NCBI GenBank assembly: GCA_910588125.1 | Contig: CAJUPI010000002.1 | Span: 1 to 64,000, forward strand | Length of the DNA stretch: 64,000 nt | Source: an uncultured Lachnospiraceae bacterium | Lineage (GTDB): Bacteria > Bacillota > Clostridia > Lachnospirales > Lachnospiraceae | Direction: 5' to 3' | In this document: positions 43,951 to 53,348 of the stretch, one piece after another | Layout of the letters: every line of letters begins with the position of its first letter | Position numbering within the stretch: position 1 is the first letter of the stretch | Notes under the pieces: model-generated | The model's database searches: none | What the model saw: the letters and a program-made list of their open reading frames with translations, nothing else | Told to the model about the DNA's origin: nothing | Program-made: the position numbers and the translations under genes

Positions 43951-44955
43951 ATGATTAAAGTGGCAGTAGATGCGATGGGTGGCGATCATGCGCCTGGCGA
44001 GATTGTGAAGGGCGTGGTGGATGCGGTATCCCACAGGGCGGATATTCAGGTACTGCTGGTAGGGAAGGAGGATGTGGTGACGAAGGAGCTTTCCCGCCAC
44101 ACATATCCGAAGAAGCAGGTGCAGCTGATTCCGGCATCAGAAGTGATCGAGACGGAGGAACCGCCGGTCAATGCCGTACGCCGGAAGAAGGATTCGTCGA
44201 TTGTAGTAGGGATGAATCTGGTAAAGGCCGGGGAAGCGGATGCCTTTGTGTCAGCCGGAAGCTCCGGGGCTATCCTGGTTGGCGGGCAGGTGATCGTCGG
44301 CCGTCTGAAAGGAGTGGAGCGGCCGCCCTTTGGGGCGCTGATTCCTACGGAAAAGGGAGTCTCCCTACTGCTGGACAGCGGGGCAAATGTCGACGCCCGC
44401 CCCTCTCATCTGGTACAGTTTGCCCAGATGGGGTCGATCTACATGGAGCATGTGATTGGGATTCCAAAACCACGGGTAGGGATTGTCAATATTGGTGCTG
44501 AGGAGGAGAAGGGCAATGCGCTGGTAAAAGAGACCTTTCCCCTGCTGAAAGAATGCCGGGACATCAACTTTACCGGCAGTATTGAAGCACGGGAGATTCC
44601 TCATGGCGGAGCAGATGTAATCGTGTGTGAGGCATTTACCGGCAATGTGATTTTAAAGCTTTATGAAGGGACAGGGGCGACCTTGATTTCGATGGTTAAA
44701 AGGGGGATGATGAGCAGTTTTCGCAGTAAGTTAGGAGCGCTGCTGGTGAAACCGGCCCTGAAGGAGACATTGAAGGCTTTTGATGCATCCCGGTATGGCG
44801 GGGCGCCGCTTTTGGGGCTGAAGGGCTTGGTAGTGAAGACGCACGGCAGTGCCGGAGCACGGGAAGTAAGCAATTCTATCATTCAGTGTGTGACATTTAA
44901 AGAACAAAAGATTAACGAGAAAATTAAAGAAAGCCTGGAAGCCAAAGAATCGTGA
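43951..44955 (+). CDS. plsX: Phosphate acyltransferase PlsX
   Basis: A 334-residue enzyme making acyl-phosphate from acyl-ACP for phospholipid synthesis. KVAVDAMGGDHAPGEIVKGV is the family opening; SAGSSGAILVGG, RPPFGALIPT, DSGANVDARP and FTGNVILKLYEG are conserved. The start is ATG 43951 behind GAGAGGAG; the open frame extends to 43852 but that part overlaps the promoter. acpP follows after 56 bp, the usual partner. Confidence 0.96.
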   Translation: MIKVAVDAMGGDHAPGEIVKGVVDAVSHRADIQVLLVGKEDVVTKELSRHTYPKKQVQLIPASEVIETEEPPVNAVRRKKDSSIVVGMNLVKAGEADAFVSAGSSGAILVGGQVIVGRLKGVERPPFGALIPTEKGVSLLLDSGANVDARPSHLVQFAQMGSIYMEHVIGIPKPRVGIVNIGAEEEKGNALVKETFPLLKECRDINFTGSIEAREIPHGGADVIVCEAFTGNVILKLYEGTGATLISMVKRGMMSSFRSKLGALLVKPALKETLKAFDASRYGGAPLLGLKGLVVKTHGSAGAREVSNSIIQCVTFKEQKINEKIKESLEAKES

Positions 44956-45011
44956 GTAACAGTTCAAATTTTGGACTGCCACAAAATAAATAAAAGAAAG
45001 GAGAGAAAGGG

Positions 45012-45242
45012 ATGGAATTTGAGAAGCTGCAGGGAATTATTGCCGAGGTATTGAATGTGGAAACAGGGGAAATCACGATGGATACCACATTCGTGGAAGA
45101 TCTGGGAGCAGATTCACTGGACATTTTCCAGATTGTCATGGGAATCGAAGAGGAATTTGATATTGAGATTCCCAGCGACGCGGCGGAGCAGATTGTCACA
45201 GTGGGTGATGCGGTGGAACAGATTAAGAATGCACTGAATTAG
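45012..45242 (+). CDS. acpP: Acyl carrier protein
   Basis: A 76-residue acidic helical carrier. FVEDLGADSLDIFQIVMGIEEEF contains Ser35, the 4'-phosphopantetheine site. RBS AAAGGAGAG. It supplies the acyl chain for PlsX upstream and is the fatty-acid synthesis carrier. Confidence 0.97.
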   Translation: MEFEKLQGIIAEVLNVETGEITMDTTFVEDLGADSLDIFQIVMGIEEEFDIEIPSDAAEQIVTVGDAVEQIKNALN

Positions 45243-45347
45243 TGCGCTGCCAGTTCAATTATGAACGTGCCAGGCACTGGCAGGGACATGTTTTACCGAC
45301 CTGCCGGTGAGCAGTAACCGAAAAGAGTGCATACAAATAGAAAGGAG

Positions 45348-45383
45348 GAGGGCGCGTCGCAGGAGAGCCTGGGTAGCGCCCTC
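45348..45383 (+). promoter_or_regulatory. Stable hairpin in the rnc leader
   Basis: GAGGGCGC (45348-45355) pairs perfectly with GCGCCCTC (45376-45383); the 20-nt loop holds a smaller CAGG/CCTG stem. No T-run follows, so it is not a terminator. It lies 27 nt before the rnc start. Confidence 0.55.
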
Positions 45384-45409
45384 TCCCTGTAAGACGGAAA
45401 GGAAAGCAT

Positions 45410-46108
45410 ATGAATCGGGACTTGAAGGAATTAGAGAAAAGGATTGGTTATTCGTTCCGGCAGAAGAAGCTGCTGCGCCAGGCGATGATCCATAGTTCTT
45501 TTGCCAATGAGCATCATATCGATAAGCTGAATTGCAACGAGCGGCTGGAGTTTTTGGGGGATGCCGTGCTGGAAGTGGTATCCAGCGATTTTTTGTACTG
45601 GCAGTATCAGGACAAGCCGGAGGGAGAGCTGACAAAGATTCGGGCAAGCCTGGTCTGTGAGCCTACATTGGCCTACTGTGCATCGGAGATCGGATTGGGT
45701 GCCTACCTTCTCTTGGGAAAGGGAGAGGAAGCCACTGGCGGAAGAAATCGCGATTCCGTAGTGTCGGATGCTATGGAGGCATTGATCGGAGCAATCTATC
45801 TGGATGGTGGTTTTGCTAATGCAAAAGAGTTCGTTCACCAGTTTGTGCTGAACGATTTGGAGCATAAACAGCTCTTTTATGATAGCAAGACTATCCTGCA
45901 GGAAATCGTGCAGGCCGGGGAGGGCGGGCAGCTTCTTGAGTATAAGATATTAAAAGAGGAAGGGCCCGATCATCGTAAGGTATTTGAAGTGATGGCTATG
46001 CTCAATGGAGAGGAGATCGGTAGAGGAAGCGGCAGGACCAAGAAAGCGGCGGAGCAGGTTGCTGCCTACCGGGGAATACTGAAACTGAAGGAGCATATAT
46101 GTACTTAA
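45410..46108 (+). CDS. rnc: Ribonuclease III
   Basis: A 232-residue dsRNA endonuclease. The RNase III signature ERLEFLGDAVLEVV lies near residue 44-57, the second metal site is SVVSDAMEALIGAIYLDGG, and a dsRNA-binding domain spans about 157-230 (AGRGSGRTKKAAEQVAA-like end). GGAAAGG is the RBS. It overlaps smc by 10 nt, the standard Firmicute rnc-smc-ftsY order. Confidence 0.96.
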   Translation: MNRDLKELEKRIGYSFRQKKLLRQAMIHSSFANEHHIDKLNCNERLEFLGDAVLEVVSSDFLYWQYQDKPEGELTKIRASLVCEPTLAYCASEIGLGAYLLLGKGEEATGGRNRDSVVSDAMEALIGAIYLDGGFANAKEFVHQFVLNDLEHKQLFYDSKTILQEIVQAGEGGQLLEYKILKEEGPDHRKVFEVMAMLNGEEIGRGSGRTKKAAEQVAAYRGILKLKEHICT

Positions 46109-49100
46109 AGAGTATCGAAATACAAGGGTTCAAATCCTTTGCCAATAAGATCACCTTTGAATTTCACAACGGCATCACCGGGATCGTGGGTCCGAATGGC
46201 AGTGGCAAGAGCAATGTGGCAGATGCGGTCCGCTGGGTTTTGGGAGAGCAGCGCATCAAGCAGCTGCGGGGCGCCAGTATGCAGGATGTGATTTTTGCTG
46301 GTACAGAGCTGCGAAAGCCTCAGGGCTTTGCTTATGTGGCGATCACATTGGATAATTCCGATCATCAGCTGGCTATTGATTATGATGAAGTCACTGTGGC
46401 CCGCCGCCTGTACCGTTCCGGGGAGAGCGAGTACCGGATTAACGGCAGTGCCTGCCGGTTGAAGGATATCAATGAGCTGTTTTATGATACCGGAATCGGC
46501 AAGGAAGGGTACTCGATCATCGGTCAGGGGCAAATTGATAAAATCTTGAGCGGGAAACCGGAGGAACGGCGGGAGCTGTTTGATGAGGCCGCCGGAATTG
46601 TCAAATTTAAGCGGCGCAAGCTGATAGCGCAGAAAAAGCTGGAGGATGAGAAGCAGAATCTGGTGCGTGTCAGTGATATTCTGGCAGAGCTGGAAAAACA
46701 GGTGGGTCCTCTGGCCAGGCAATCCGAAGCCGCCCGAAAATATTTAAGCCTGAAGGAGCAGCTCAAGATTTACGATGTAAATCTTTTCCTGATGGAATCG
46801 GAGGGGATTCGTACCCAGCTGAGCGATGTAGAGAAAAAAGAGACGATAGTTTCCCAGGACATGCAGGAGATGGCCCGTCAAATGGAGGAAGAAAAGGCTT
46901 CCTATGATCGCCTGGAGCAGGAACTGGGCCGGCTCGAGGCAGAGGTCGGCAAAAAGCGGGAGCAGCTGAGCCAGGCAGAGATGGAGAAGGGAAGCCTCGA
47001 GGGCCAGATCAATGTACTTCACGAGCAGATTAATACGGAGCGGATGAACGCCGATCATATCAACGCCCGTATGGCGGCTATCCAGAGAGAGCGGGAACAA
47101 AAAGAGAGCCAGGTTACCGGTTATGAGAAGGACAGTGCTGGGATCCGAAAACAGGCGGCAGCCAGTAATCAAGAGCTTTTGACAGCGGAGGAGCGGCTGC
47201 GCCAGGAAGATGAAAAGATCATGCTGCTCGATCAGCGGATCGAGGCGGGAAAGGGCAATATCATCGATGGCCTCAATGAGAAAGCTTCCCTGACTGCCAG
47301 GGAGCAGCGCTATGAAGCGATGTCGGAGCAGGTACAGGTGCGGCATTCTGAGGTATGCCAGCGGCTTTTGCGTTATAAGAGCGACGAGTCGGTACAGGAG
47401 GAGCTGCTGCAAAAGGAGCGGCAGAAATTAGCGGCTTCCGGACAGCGGTTAGCGGAGCTGTTGGCCGGACAGACCGCTTGTGAGGCGGAGATGGAACGCT
47501 GTGAGCAAGAGGTACGGCGTCTGACCCGGGGATTGAATGAAAGGCAGCAGGAGTATCAGAGAGCGACAACGCGCCTGGAATCTCTGCGAAATCTGGCGGA
47601 ACGCTACGAGGGATACGGCAATAGTATCCGCAAGGTGATGGAGGTGCGGGACCGGGTTCATGGCATTCATGGCGTGGTGGCAGATCTGATCACGACAGAG
47701 CGGCAATATGAGACGGCGATTGAGACGGCATTGGGTGGCAGCATTCAAAATGTGGTGACCGATTCGGATCAGACGGCCAAGCAGCTGATTGAATATTTAA
47801 AGAAAAATAAATACGGTCGGGTGACATTCCTGCCTTTAACCAGTATCGGACAGCGGGGAGGCTTTTCCCAGCCGGAGGCGCTGAAAGAGCCGGGAGTGAT
47901 CGGCCTGGCCAGTGAGCTGGTTCAGGTAAAGCCGGAATATCAGGTGCTGGCAAAATATCTTTTAGGCCGGGTGGTGGTGGCGGTTACGATTGATCAGGCC
48001 ATTGCCGTGGCCAGAAAATATAAATATTCCTTGCGCATTGTGACTTTGGAGGGCGAGCTTTTAAGTGCCGGAGGTTCTATGACGGGCGGCGCGTTTAAAA
48101 ATTCCAGTAACCTGCTGGGAAGAAAGCGGGAGCTGGAGGAGTTGGACGGCATCTGTAAAAAGGCATTATCCCTGGCAGAACGGCTGCAGGAAGAGCTGAA
48201 GATGAATGAGGGGATGCTGGCGGAAAAGAGAGAAGAGCTGGAGAAAATCCGCGAGGAGTATCATCAGGAATCTCTGAACCAGAATACGCTGGAGCTAAAT
48301 ATCAGCCAATTGGAGGAAAAAAAGGAGGAAATCCAGGATTCTTCCCGCGATTTGGTACTGGAGAATCAGCAGTTGGAGGAACAGCTTGGGGAGATCGAAC
48401 AGAACCGCCGGCAGATAGTCCAGGATTCGGAACAGCTGCGCCGGCAGAATGAGCAGGTAAACCGGGAGGTGGAACAGCTTTCCGGGCAGATGGAACAGGC
48501 CAGGCAAGCGAGAGAAACGCTGGCACATGAGCTGGAAGCGATTCGCTTACGGGCCGCCGGCTTAAAGCAACAGGTGGATTTCGTGACGGAGAATATCCGC
48601 CGGGTCAGAGAGGAAATTCAGAGGCAGGAGGAAGAGCTGGCCGGCCTGAAAACGGGAACCGGAGATTCCAGGCTGGTAATTGAAGAAAAGCAGCGACAGA
48701 TCGGGGAGTTGAAGGAACGCATTGAAGCGGCGATCACCCTTCGGGAACAGCTGGCTGAGAAGCTGGAAGAGCTGGGAAGCGAAAAAGAGGGTAAGTCTCA
48801 GGAGCAAAAGCGTATTTTTCAGAAGCGCGAAGAGTTGACAGAGCGGACCGGCCGTCTGGATAAGGACTTATTCCGGCTGCAGAGCCAGAAGGAAAAGCTG
48901 GAGGAGAAGCTGGAAAACCATGTGAACTATATGTGGAGTGAGTATGAGCTGACCTTCACGACAGCAGAGTCTTTGCGGAATCCGGATCTGATGGTGATTT
49001 CTGAGGTACGGGCCAGGATTGATGAGTTAAAGAGCGGCATCCGGGCATTGGGAAATGTCAATGTCAATGCTATTGAAGATTATAAGGAGATTTCCGGCCG

Positions 49101-49659
49101 TTATGAATTTATGAAGACGCAGCATGATGATTTGGTGGAGGCGGAACAGACGCTTCTTCAGATCATAGAAGAGCTGGATACTGGGATGAGGCGGCAGTTT
49201 GAAGAGAAGTTTAAGGAAATACGAAGTGAATTTGACCGGGTGTTTAAGGAGCTGTTTGGCGGGGGACACGGAACTCTTGATCTGATGGAAGGGGAAGATA
49301 TTCTGGAAGCAGGAATCCAGATCATTGCTCAGCCGCCGGGAAAGAAGCTGCAGAATATGATGCAGTTATCCGGAGGAGAAAAAGCATTGACGGCGATTTC
49401 TTTATTGTTTGCGATACAGAATTTAAAGCCGTCGCCTTTTTGCCTGCTCGATGAGATTGAGGCGGCGCTGGATGACTCCAATGTAGATCGTTTTGCCGGT
49501 TATCTGCATAAGCTGATTAAAAATACCCAGTTCATTGTGATAACCCACCGGCGGGGGACGATGGTTGCCTCGGATCGGCTTTATGGAATTACCATGCAGG
49601 AAAAAGGGGTATCCACGCTGGTGTCGGTGAATCTGATAGAGGATCAGCTGGATGGGTAA
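46099..49659 (+). CDS. smc: Chromosome segregation protein SMC
   Basis: A 1186-residue SMC ATPase. Walker A is GPNGSGKSN with Lys37. Two long coiled coils (about 170-500 and 670-1000) flank a hinge near 505-650, which contains GVVADLI and VVTDSDQTAKQLIEYLKKN. The C-terminal head has the signature LSGGEKALTAISLLFAIQ and Walker B FCLLDEIEAALDD. It forms condensin with ScpA and ScpB, which are not in the window. Start overlaps the end of rnc. Confidence 0.97.
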   Translation: MYLKSIEIQGFKSFANKITFEFHNGITGIVGPNGSGKSNVADAVRWVLGEQRIKQLRGASMQDVIFAGTELRKPQGFAYVAITLDNSDHQLAIDYDEVTVARRLYRSGESEYRINGSACRLKDINELFYDTGIGKEGYSIIGQGQIDKILSGKPEERRELFDEAAGIVKFKRRKLIAQKKLEDEKQNLVRVSDILAELEKQVGPLARQSEAARKYLSLKEQLKIYDVNLFLMESEGIRTQLSDVEKKETIVSQDMQEMARQMEEEKASYDRLEQELGRLEAEVGKKREQLSQAEMEKGSLEGQINVLHEQINTERMNADHINARMAAIQREREQKESQVTGYEKDSAGIRKQAAASNQELLTAEERLRQEDEKIMLLDQRIEAGKGNIIDGLNEKASLTAREQRYEAMSEQVQVRHSEVCQRLLRYKSDESVQEELLQKERQKLAASGQRLAELLAGQTACEAEMERCEQEVRRLTRGLNERQQEYQRATTRLESLRNLAERYEGYGNSIRKVMEVRDRVHGIHGVVADLITTERQYETAIETALGGSIQNVVTDSDQTAKQLIEYLKKNKYGRVTFLPLTSIGQRGGFSQPEALKEPGVIGLASELVQVKPEYQVLAKYLLGRVVVAVTIDQAIAVARKYKYSLRIVTLEGELLSAGGSMTGGAFKNSSNLLGRKRELEELDGICKKALSLAERLQEELKMNEGMLAEKREELEKIREEYHQESLNQNTLELNISQLEEKKEEIQDSSRDLVLENQQLEEQLGEIEQNRRQIVQDSEQLRRQNEQVNREVEQLSGQMEQARQARETLAHELEAIRLRAAGLKQQVDFVTENIRRVREEIQRQEEELAGLKTGTGDSRLVIEEKQRQIGELKERIEAAITLREQLAEKLEELGSEKEGKSQEQKRIFQKREELTERTGRLDKDLFRLQSQKEKLEEKLENHVNYMWSEYELTFTTAESLRNPDLMVISEVRARIDELKSGIRALGNVNVNAIEDYKEISGRYEFMKTQHDDLVEAEQTLLQIIEELDTGMRRQFEEKFKEIRSEFDRVFKELFGGGHGTLDLMEGEDILEAGIQIIAQPPGKKLQNMMQLSGGEKALTAISLLFAIQNLKPSPFCLLDEIEAALDDSNVDRFAGYLHKLIKNTQFIVITHRRGTMVASDRLYGITMQEKGVSTLVSVNLIEDQLDG

Positions 49660-49705
49660 AGGCTGATTTAAAGAAGAGCTTGAAGCAAAAAGGAGCATAT
49701 AGGAT

Positions 49706-50641
49706 ATGGAAGAAAAGAAAAAAGGATTTTTCAGCCGGCTGGTGGACGGGCTGGCCAAGACCAGAGATAATATTGTGTCCGGAATGGATTCGATTTTTAG
49801 CGGGTTTTCCGCGATTGATGAGGATTTTTATGAGGAGCTGGAGGAGACTCTGATCATTGGGGATCTGGGGATAAAGACCACCATGCTGATTATGGAGGAT
49901 CTGCGCAAGCGGGTAAAGGAACAGCACATCAAGGAGCCGGGAGAATGCCGCCAGCTGTTGATCGATTCTATCAAGGATCAGATGAATCTGGGGGAAAATG
50001 CCTATGAGTTTGAGAACCGTACTTCTGTGGTGCTGGTGATCGGCGTCAACGGAGTGGGAAAGACGACTTCTGTGGGCAAGCTGGCAGGCCAGCTGAAAGA
50101 CGATGGCAAACGGGTGATTCTGGCAGCGGCGGATACGTTCCGGGCAGCGGCTATTGAGCAGCTGACGGAATGGGCTAATCGGGCCGGAGTAGAACTAATC
50201 GCCCAACAGGAGGGTTCGGATCCGGCGGCGGTGATCTATGATGCAGTGGCCGCGGCCAAGTCCCGGAAGGCAGACGTGTTGATCTGCGATACGGCGGGAC
50301 GGCTTCACAATAAGAAAAACCTGATGGAAGAGCTGAAAAAAATCAACCGGATCATTGACAAGGAATATCCGGGCGCTTATCGGGAAACGTTGGTGGTGCT
50401 GGATGGGACCACGGGACAGAACGCGCTTTCCCAGGCCAGGCAATTTATGGAGGTGGCGGATATTACTGGTATTATCCTGACGAAGTTAGACGGGACGGCG
50501 AAGGGCGGGATTGCAGTGGCAATTCAGTCAGAGCTGGGAATTCCGGTGAAATATGTGGGAGTGGGAGAAAAAATTGATGATCTGCAAAAGTTTGATTCCC
50601 AAGATTTTGTGAATGCATTGTTTCAGGTGAGAGAAGGCTGA
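49706..50641 (+). CDS. ftsY: Signal recognition particle receptor FtsY
   Basis: A 311-residue SRP GTPase with a short N-terminal segment instead of the long acidic A domain of proteobacteria. The N domain covers 1-95; the G domain has GVNGVGKTTSVGKLA, DTFRAAAIEQL, DTAGRLHNKKNLMEEL and TKLDGTAKGG, with GVGEKIDDLQKFD closing it. It delivers SRP-ribosome complexes to the membrane translocon. It follows smc by 46 bp. Confidence 0.97.
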   Translation: MEEKKKGFFSRLVDGLAKTRDNIVSGMDSIFSGFSAIDEDFYEELEETLIIGDLGIKTTMLIMEDLRKRVKEQHIKEPGECRQLLIDSIKDQMNLGENAYEFENRTSVVLVIGVNGVGKTTSVGKLAGQLKDDGKRVILAAADTFRAAAIEQLTEWANRAGVELIAQQEGSDPAAVIYDAVAAAKSRKADVLICDTAGRLHNKKNLMEELKKINRIIDKEYPGAYRETLVVLDGTTGQNALSQARQFMEVADITGIILTKLDGTAKGGIAVAIQSELGIPVKYVGVGEKIDDLQKFDSQDFVNALFQVREG

Positions 50642-50693
50642 CCTTATCAAAGGTTTTGCTGCTAAATATAATTTTAGAAAAGAGGAAATACGG

Positions 50694-51914
50694 ATGGAAG
50701 AGCTGACATTAGAAAAATTCGAGGAGGCCTCAGAGGAGGTACAAAAGGTTACCCAGGAGACCAAGCTGGTATACAGCGAGTATTTTTCGGCCCAGACGGG
50801 GAACAAAATTTATTTTAAGCCGGAAAATATGCAGTATACCGGAGCCTATAAGGTTCGGGGAGCGTTTTATAAGATCAGCACTTTAAGTTCGGAGGAAAAA
50901 GAACGGGGACTGATCACGGCATCGGCGGGGAACCATGCCCAGGGAGTGGCTTATGCTGCCAAGCTGGCCGGGATCCGGGCTGTGATTGTGATGCCCACCA
51001 CGACTCCGCTCATTAAAGTGAACCGCACGAAAAACTATGGGGCGGAGGTGGTCCTTTTCGGAAATGACTTCGATGAAGCCTGTGCCCATGCCTACCAACT
51101 GGCAGAAGAGCATGGATATACCTTTGTCCATCCTTTTGATGATCTTGACGTGGCGGCAGGCCAGGGCAGCATTGCCATGGAAATTATCAAAGAGCTGCCC
51201 ACAGTGGATTATATTTTGGTGCCGGTGGGGGGCGGCGGTTTGTGCGCCGGGGTTTCTACCCTGGCAAAGCTGCTGAATCCCAAGATTAAGGTGATTGCCG
51301 TGGAGCCTTCGGGAGCTAATTGCCTGCAGGCGTCTTTAAAGGCCGGAAAAGTGATGACGCTTCCCACAGTCAGCACCATCGCAGACGGTACGGCCGTACA
51401 TCGTCCGGGGGAGAAGCTGTTTCCCTATTTGCAGGAGAATGTGGACGATGTGATAACAATAGAGGATTCCGAGCTGATTGTATCATTTTTGGATATGGTG
51501 GAAAACCATAAAATGATCGTGGAAAATTCGGGACTTTTGACGGTGGCTGCACTGAAGCATATGGATGTGAAGAAGAAGAAGATCGTATCAATTCTGAGCG
51601 GCGGTAATATGGACGTGATCACGATGTCTTCCGTAGTGCAGCATGGGCTGATTCAGCGGGATCGGATCTTTACGGTATCAGTTCTGCTGCCGGATAAGCC
51701 GGGAGAATTGGCAAAGGTTTCTTCCCTGCTGGCGGAGGAAAAGGGAAATGTCATCAAGTTGGAGCATAACCAGTTTATCAGTATCAACCGGAGTGCGGCC
51801 GTGGAGCTGCGGATTACCCTGGAGGCGGAGGGAACGGTTCATAAAAATCAGATTGTCCAGAGGCTGAACGACGAGGGATACCGGCCAAAGCTGGTAAAGT
51901 CAAAGGGCATGTAA
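50694..51914 (+). CDS. ilvA: Threonine ammonia-lyase (threonine dehydratase)
   Basis: A 406-residue PLP enzyme converting threonine to 2-oxobutanoate. The PLP lysine is Lys53 in TGAYKVRGAFYK; ASAGNHAQGVAYAAKLAG and VGGGGLCAGV bind PLP phosphate. An ACT-like C-terminal domain (about 325-406, FTVSVLLPDKPGELAKVSSL) gives it the length of the catabolic/short form (TdcB/ilvA-short with ACT). No branched-chain biosynthesis genes adjoin it, so catabolic versus biosynthetic use is open. Confidence 0.93.
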   Translation: MEELTLEKFEEASEEVQKVTQETKLVYSEYFSAQTGNKIYFKPENMQYTGAYKVRGAFYKISTLSSEEKERGLITASAGNHAQGVAYAAKLAGIRAVIVMPTTTPLIKVNRTKNYGAEVVLFGNDFDEACAHAYQLAEEHGYTFVHPFDDLDVAAGQGSIAMEIIKELPTVDYILVPVGGGGLCAGVSTLAKLLNPKIKVIAVEPSGANCLQASLKAGKVMTLPTVSTIADGTAVHRPGEKLFPYLQENVDDVITIEDSELIVSFLDMVENHKMIVENSGLLTVAALKHMDVKKKKIVSILSGGNMDVITMSSVVQHGLIQRDRIFTVSVLLPDKPGELAKVSSLLAEEKGNVIKLEHNQFISINRSAAVELRITLEAEGTVHKNQIVQRLNDEGYRPKLVKSKGM

Positions 51915-51945
51915 GAGGAAGAAGCGACAATAAGGGGAGGATTTT

Positions 51946-53262
51946 ATGCAAGAGGAATATGAGGAAGAGGGACAGGCAAGGGAAGAACACAGGCCGGAAG
52001 AACCGGGGCATACCGGCTGGGTGAAGACGCCGTTGGCAGATAATATTCATTATTTTATGAAATGGACGTTCATATCTGTGATTATCGGTGCGGCAGTGGG
52101 CGTGGTGGGAGCTGTGTTCGGCCATGGAGTGATATTGGCTACTAAGCTGTGGCAGCAATTTCACTGGACCGTATTTTTTATGCCGGTGGCAGGCTTGTTG
52201 ATTGTGTGGCTCTATCAGATCGGCCATGAGGAAAAGAATCGGGGAACGGATCTGATATTGGAATCCGTATCTGCCCATCAGGAGATTCCTGTGATTACGG
52301 CTCCCTTGATTTTTGTATCTTCAATTTTAAGCCATGTGGTCAGTGCGTCGGCAGGAAGGGAGGGCGCGGCTTTGCAGCTGGGCGGTACCTTAGGGAACCT
52401 GACCGGAAAGCTGATGCGCCTGGATGAAAGGGATCGGAAGATTGCGATTATGTGCGGGATGAGCGCCTGTTTTTCGGCGCTTTTCGGTACGCCGCTGGCG
52501 GCAGGGGTGTTTTCCATGGAAGTTGTCAGCATCGGAATCATGTATTATGCAGCCCTGGTGCCTTGCTTATTTGCGTCGTTTATCGGTGCGGCAGTGGCGG
52601 GGAGGCTGGGACTGGCGGCAGAGCATTATGATATTGGGCTGGTGCCGGTTTTTGACTTTGAAGGAGCGGCATTGACTGTTCTTTTGGGAATTCTCTGTGC
52701 CATTGTCGGGATTCTTTTGTGCCAGGCAATGCATAAAAGCGGATCTTTATACCGAAAATATTTTCCCAGTCCTTATTGGCGGGTGCTGGCAGGAAGCGGA
52801 ATCTTTATTGTTCTGACAATGATTTTTAAAAGCCGGTTTTATAATGGAGGCGGCCTGCATCTGATTGAGCGGTGTTTTGAAGGGGAAACTGTACCCTATT
52901 ATGCGTTTTTGGTAAAGATTCTCTTTACGGCTGTGGCGCTGGGATCCGGATTTAAGGGAGGAGAAATCGTGCCGACACTTTGTGTGGGAGCGACATTCGG
53001 GTATACGATGGCAGCACTTTTGGGGATGCCTTCTGGACTCTGTACGGCAGTAGGGATGGCCTGCCTGTTTGTCAGCGTGACGAATTGCCCGGTCTCCACA
53101 ATATTTATGGCTTTTGAATTGTTTGGCTTTGGGGCAATGCCTTTTTTTGCGCTGGGAATCGCTATCAGCTTTACATTGTCGGGATATTACGGACTATATC
53201 ATAGCCAGAAATTTGTATATTCGAAGATCCGGACAGAATATATTGATCGGAAATCAAATTAA
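51946..53262 (+). CDS. ClC-family chloride channel/antiporter
   Basis: A 438-residue membrane protein with about ten hydrophobic helices. The anion-pathway motifs are SAGREGAALQLGG (the GREGP element, with Ala for Pro and the gating Glu in place) and GSGFKGGEIVPTLCVGA (GKxGPxxH-like). The N-terminus is a 35-residue highly charged cytoplasmic tail. No CBS domains follow. Bacterial members are usually Cl-/H+ exchangers, but some are fluoride carriers; no fluoride riboswitch is seen. RBS AGGGGAGG. Confidence 0.9.
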   Translation: MQEEYEEEGQAREEHRPEEPGHTGWVKTPLADNIHYFMKWTFISVIIGAAVGVVGAVFGHGVILATKLWQQFHWTVFFMPVAGLLIVWLYQIGHEEKNRGTDLILESVSAHQEIPVITAPLIFVSSILSHVVSASAGREGAALQLGGTLGNLTGKLMRLDERDRKIAIMCGMSACFSALFGTPLAAGVFSMEVVSIGIMYYAALVPCLFASFIGAAVAGRLGLAAEHYDIGLVPVFDFEGAALTVLLGILCAIVGILLCQAMHKSGSLYRKYFPSPYWRVLAGSGIFIVLTMIFKSRFYNGGGLHLIERCFEGETVPYYAFLVKILFTAVALGSGFKGGEIVPTLCVGATFGYTMAALLGMPSGLCTAVGMACLFVSVTNCPVSTIFMAFELFGFGAMPFFALGIAISFTLSGYYGLYHSQKFVYSKIRTEYIDRKSN

Positions 53263-53348
53263 AAGTGGCGGATAAGGGCGAGTATCCCTTTGTCCACTGA
53301 GGGCAGAATGCATGGATAAAATGAATAACGGATCAGGGGAGCAGGAAT

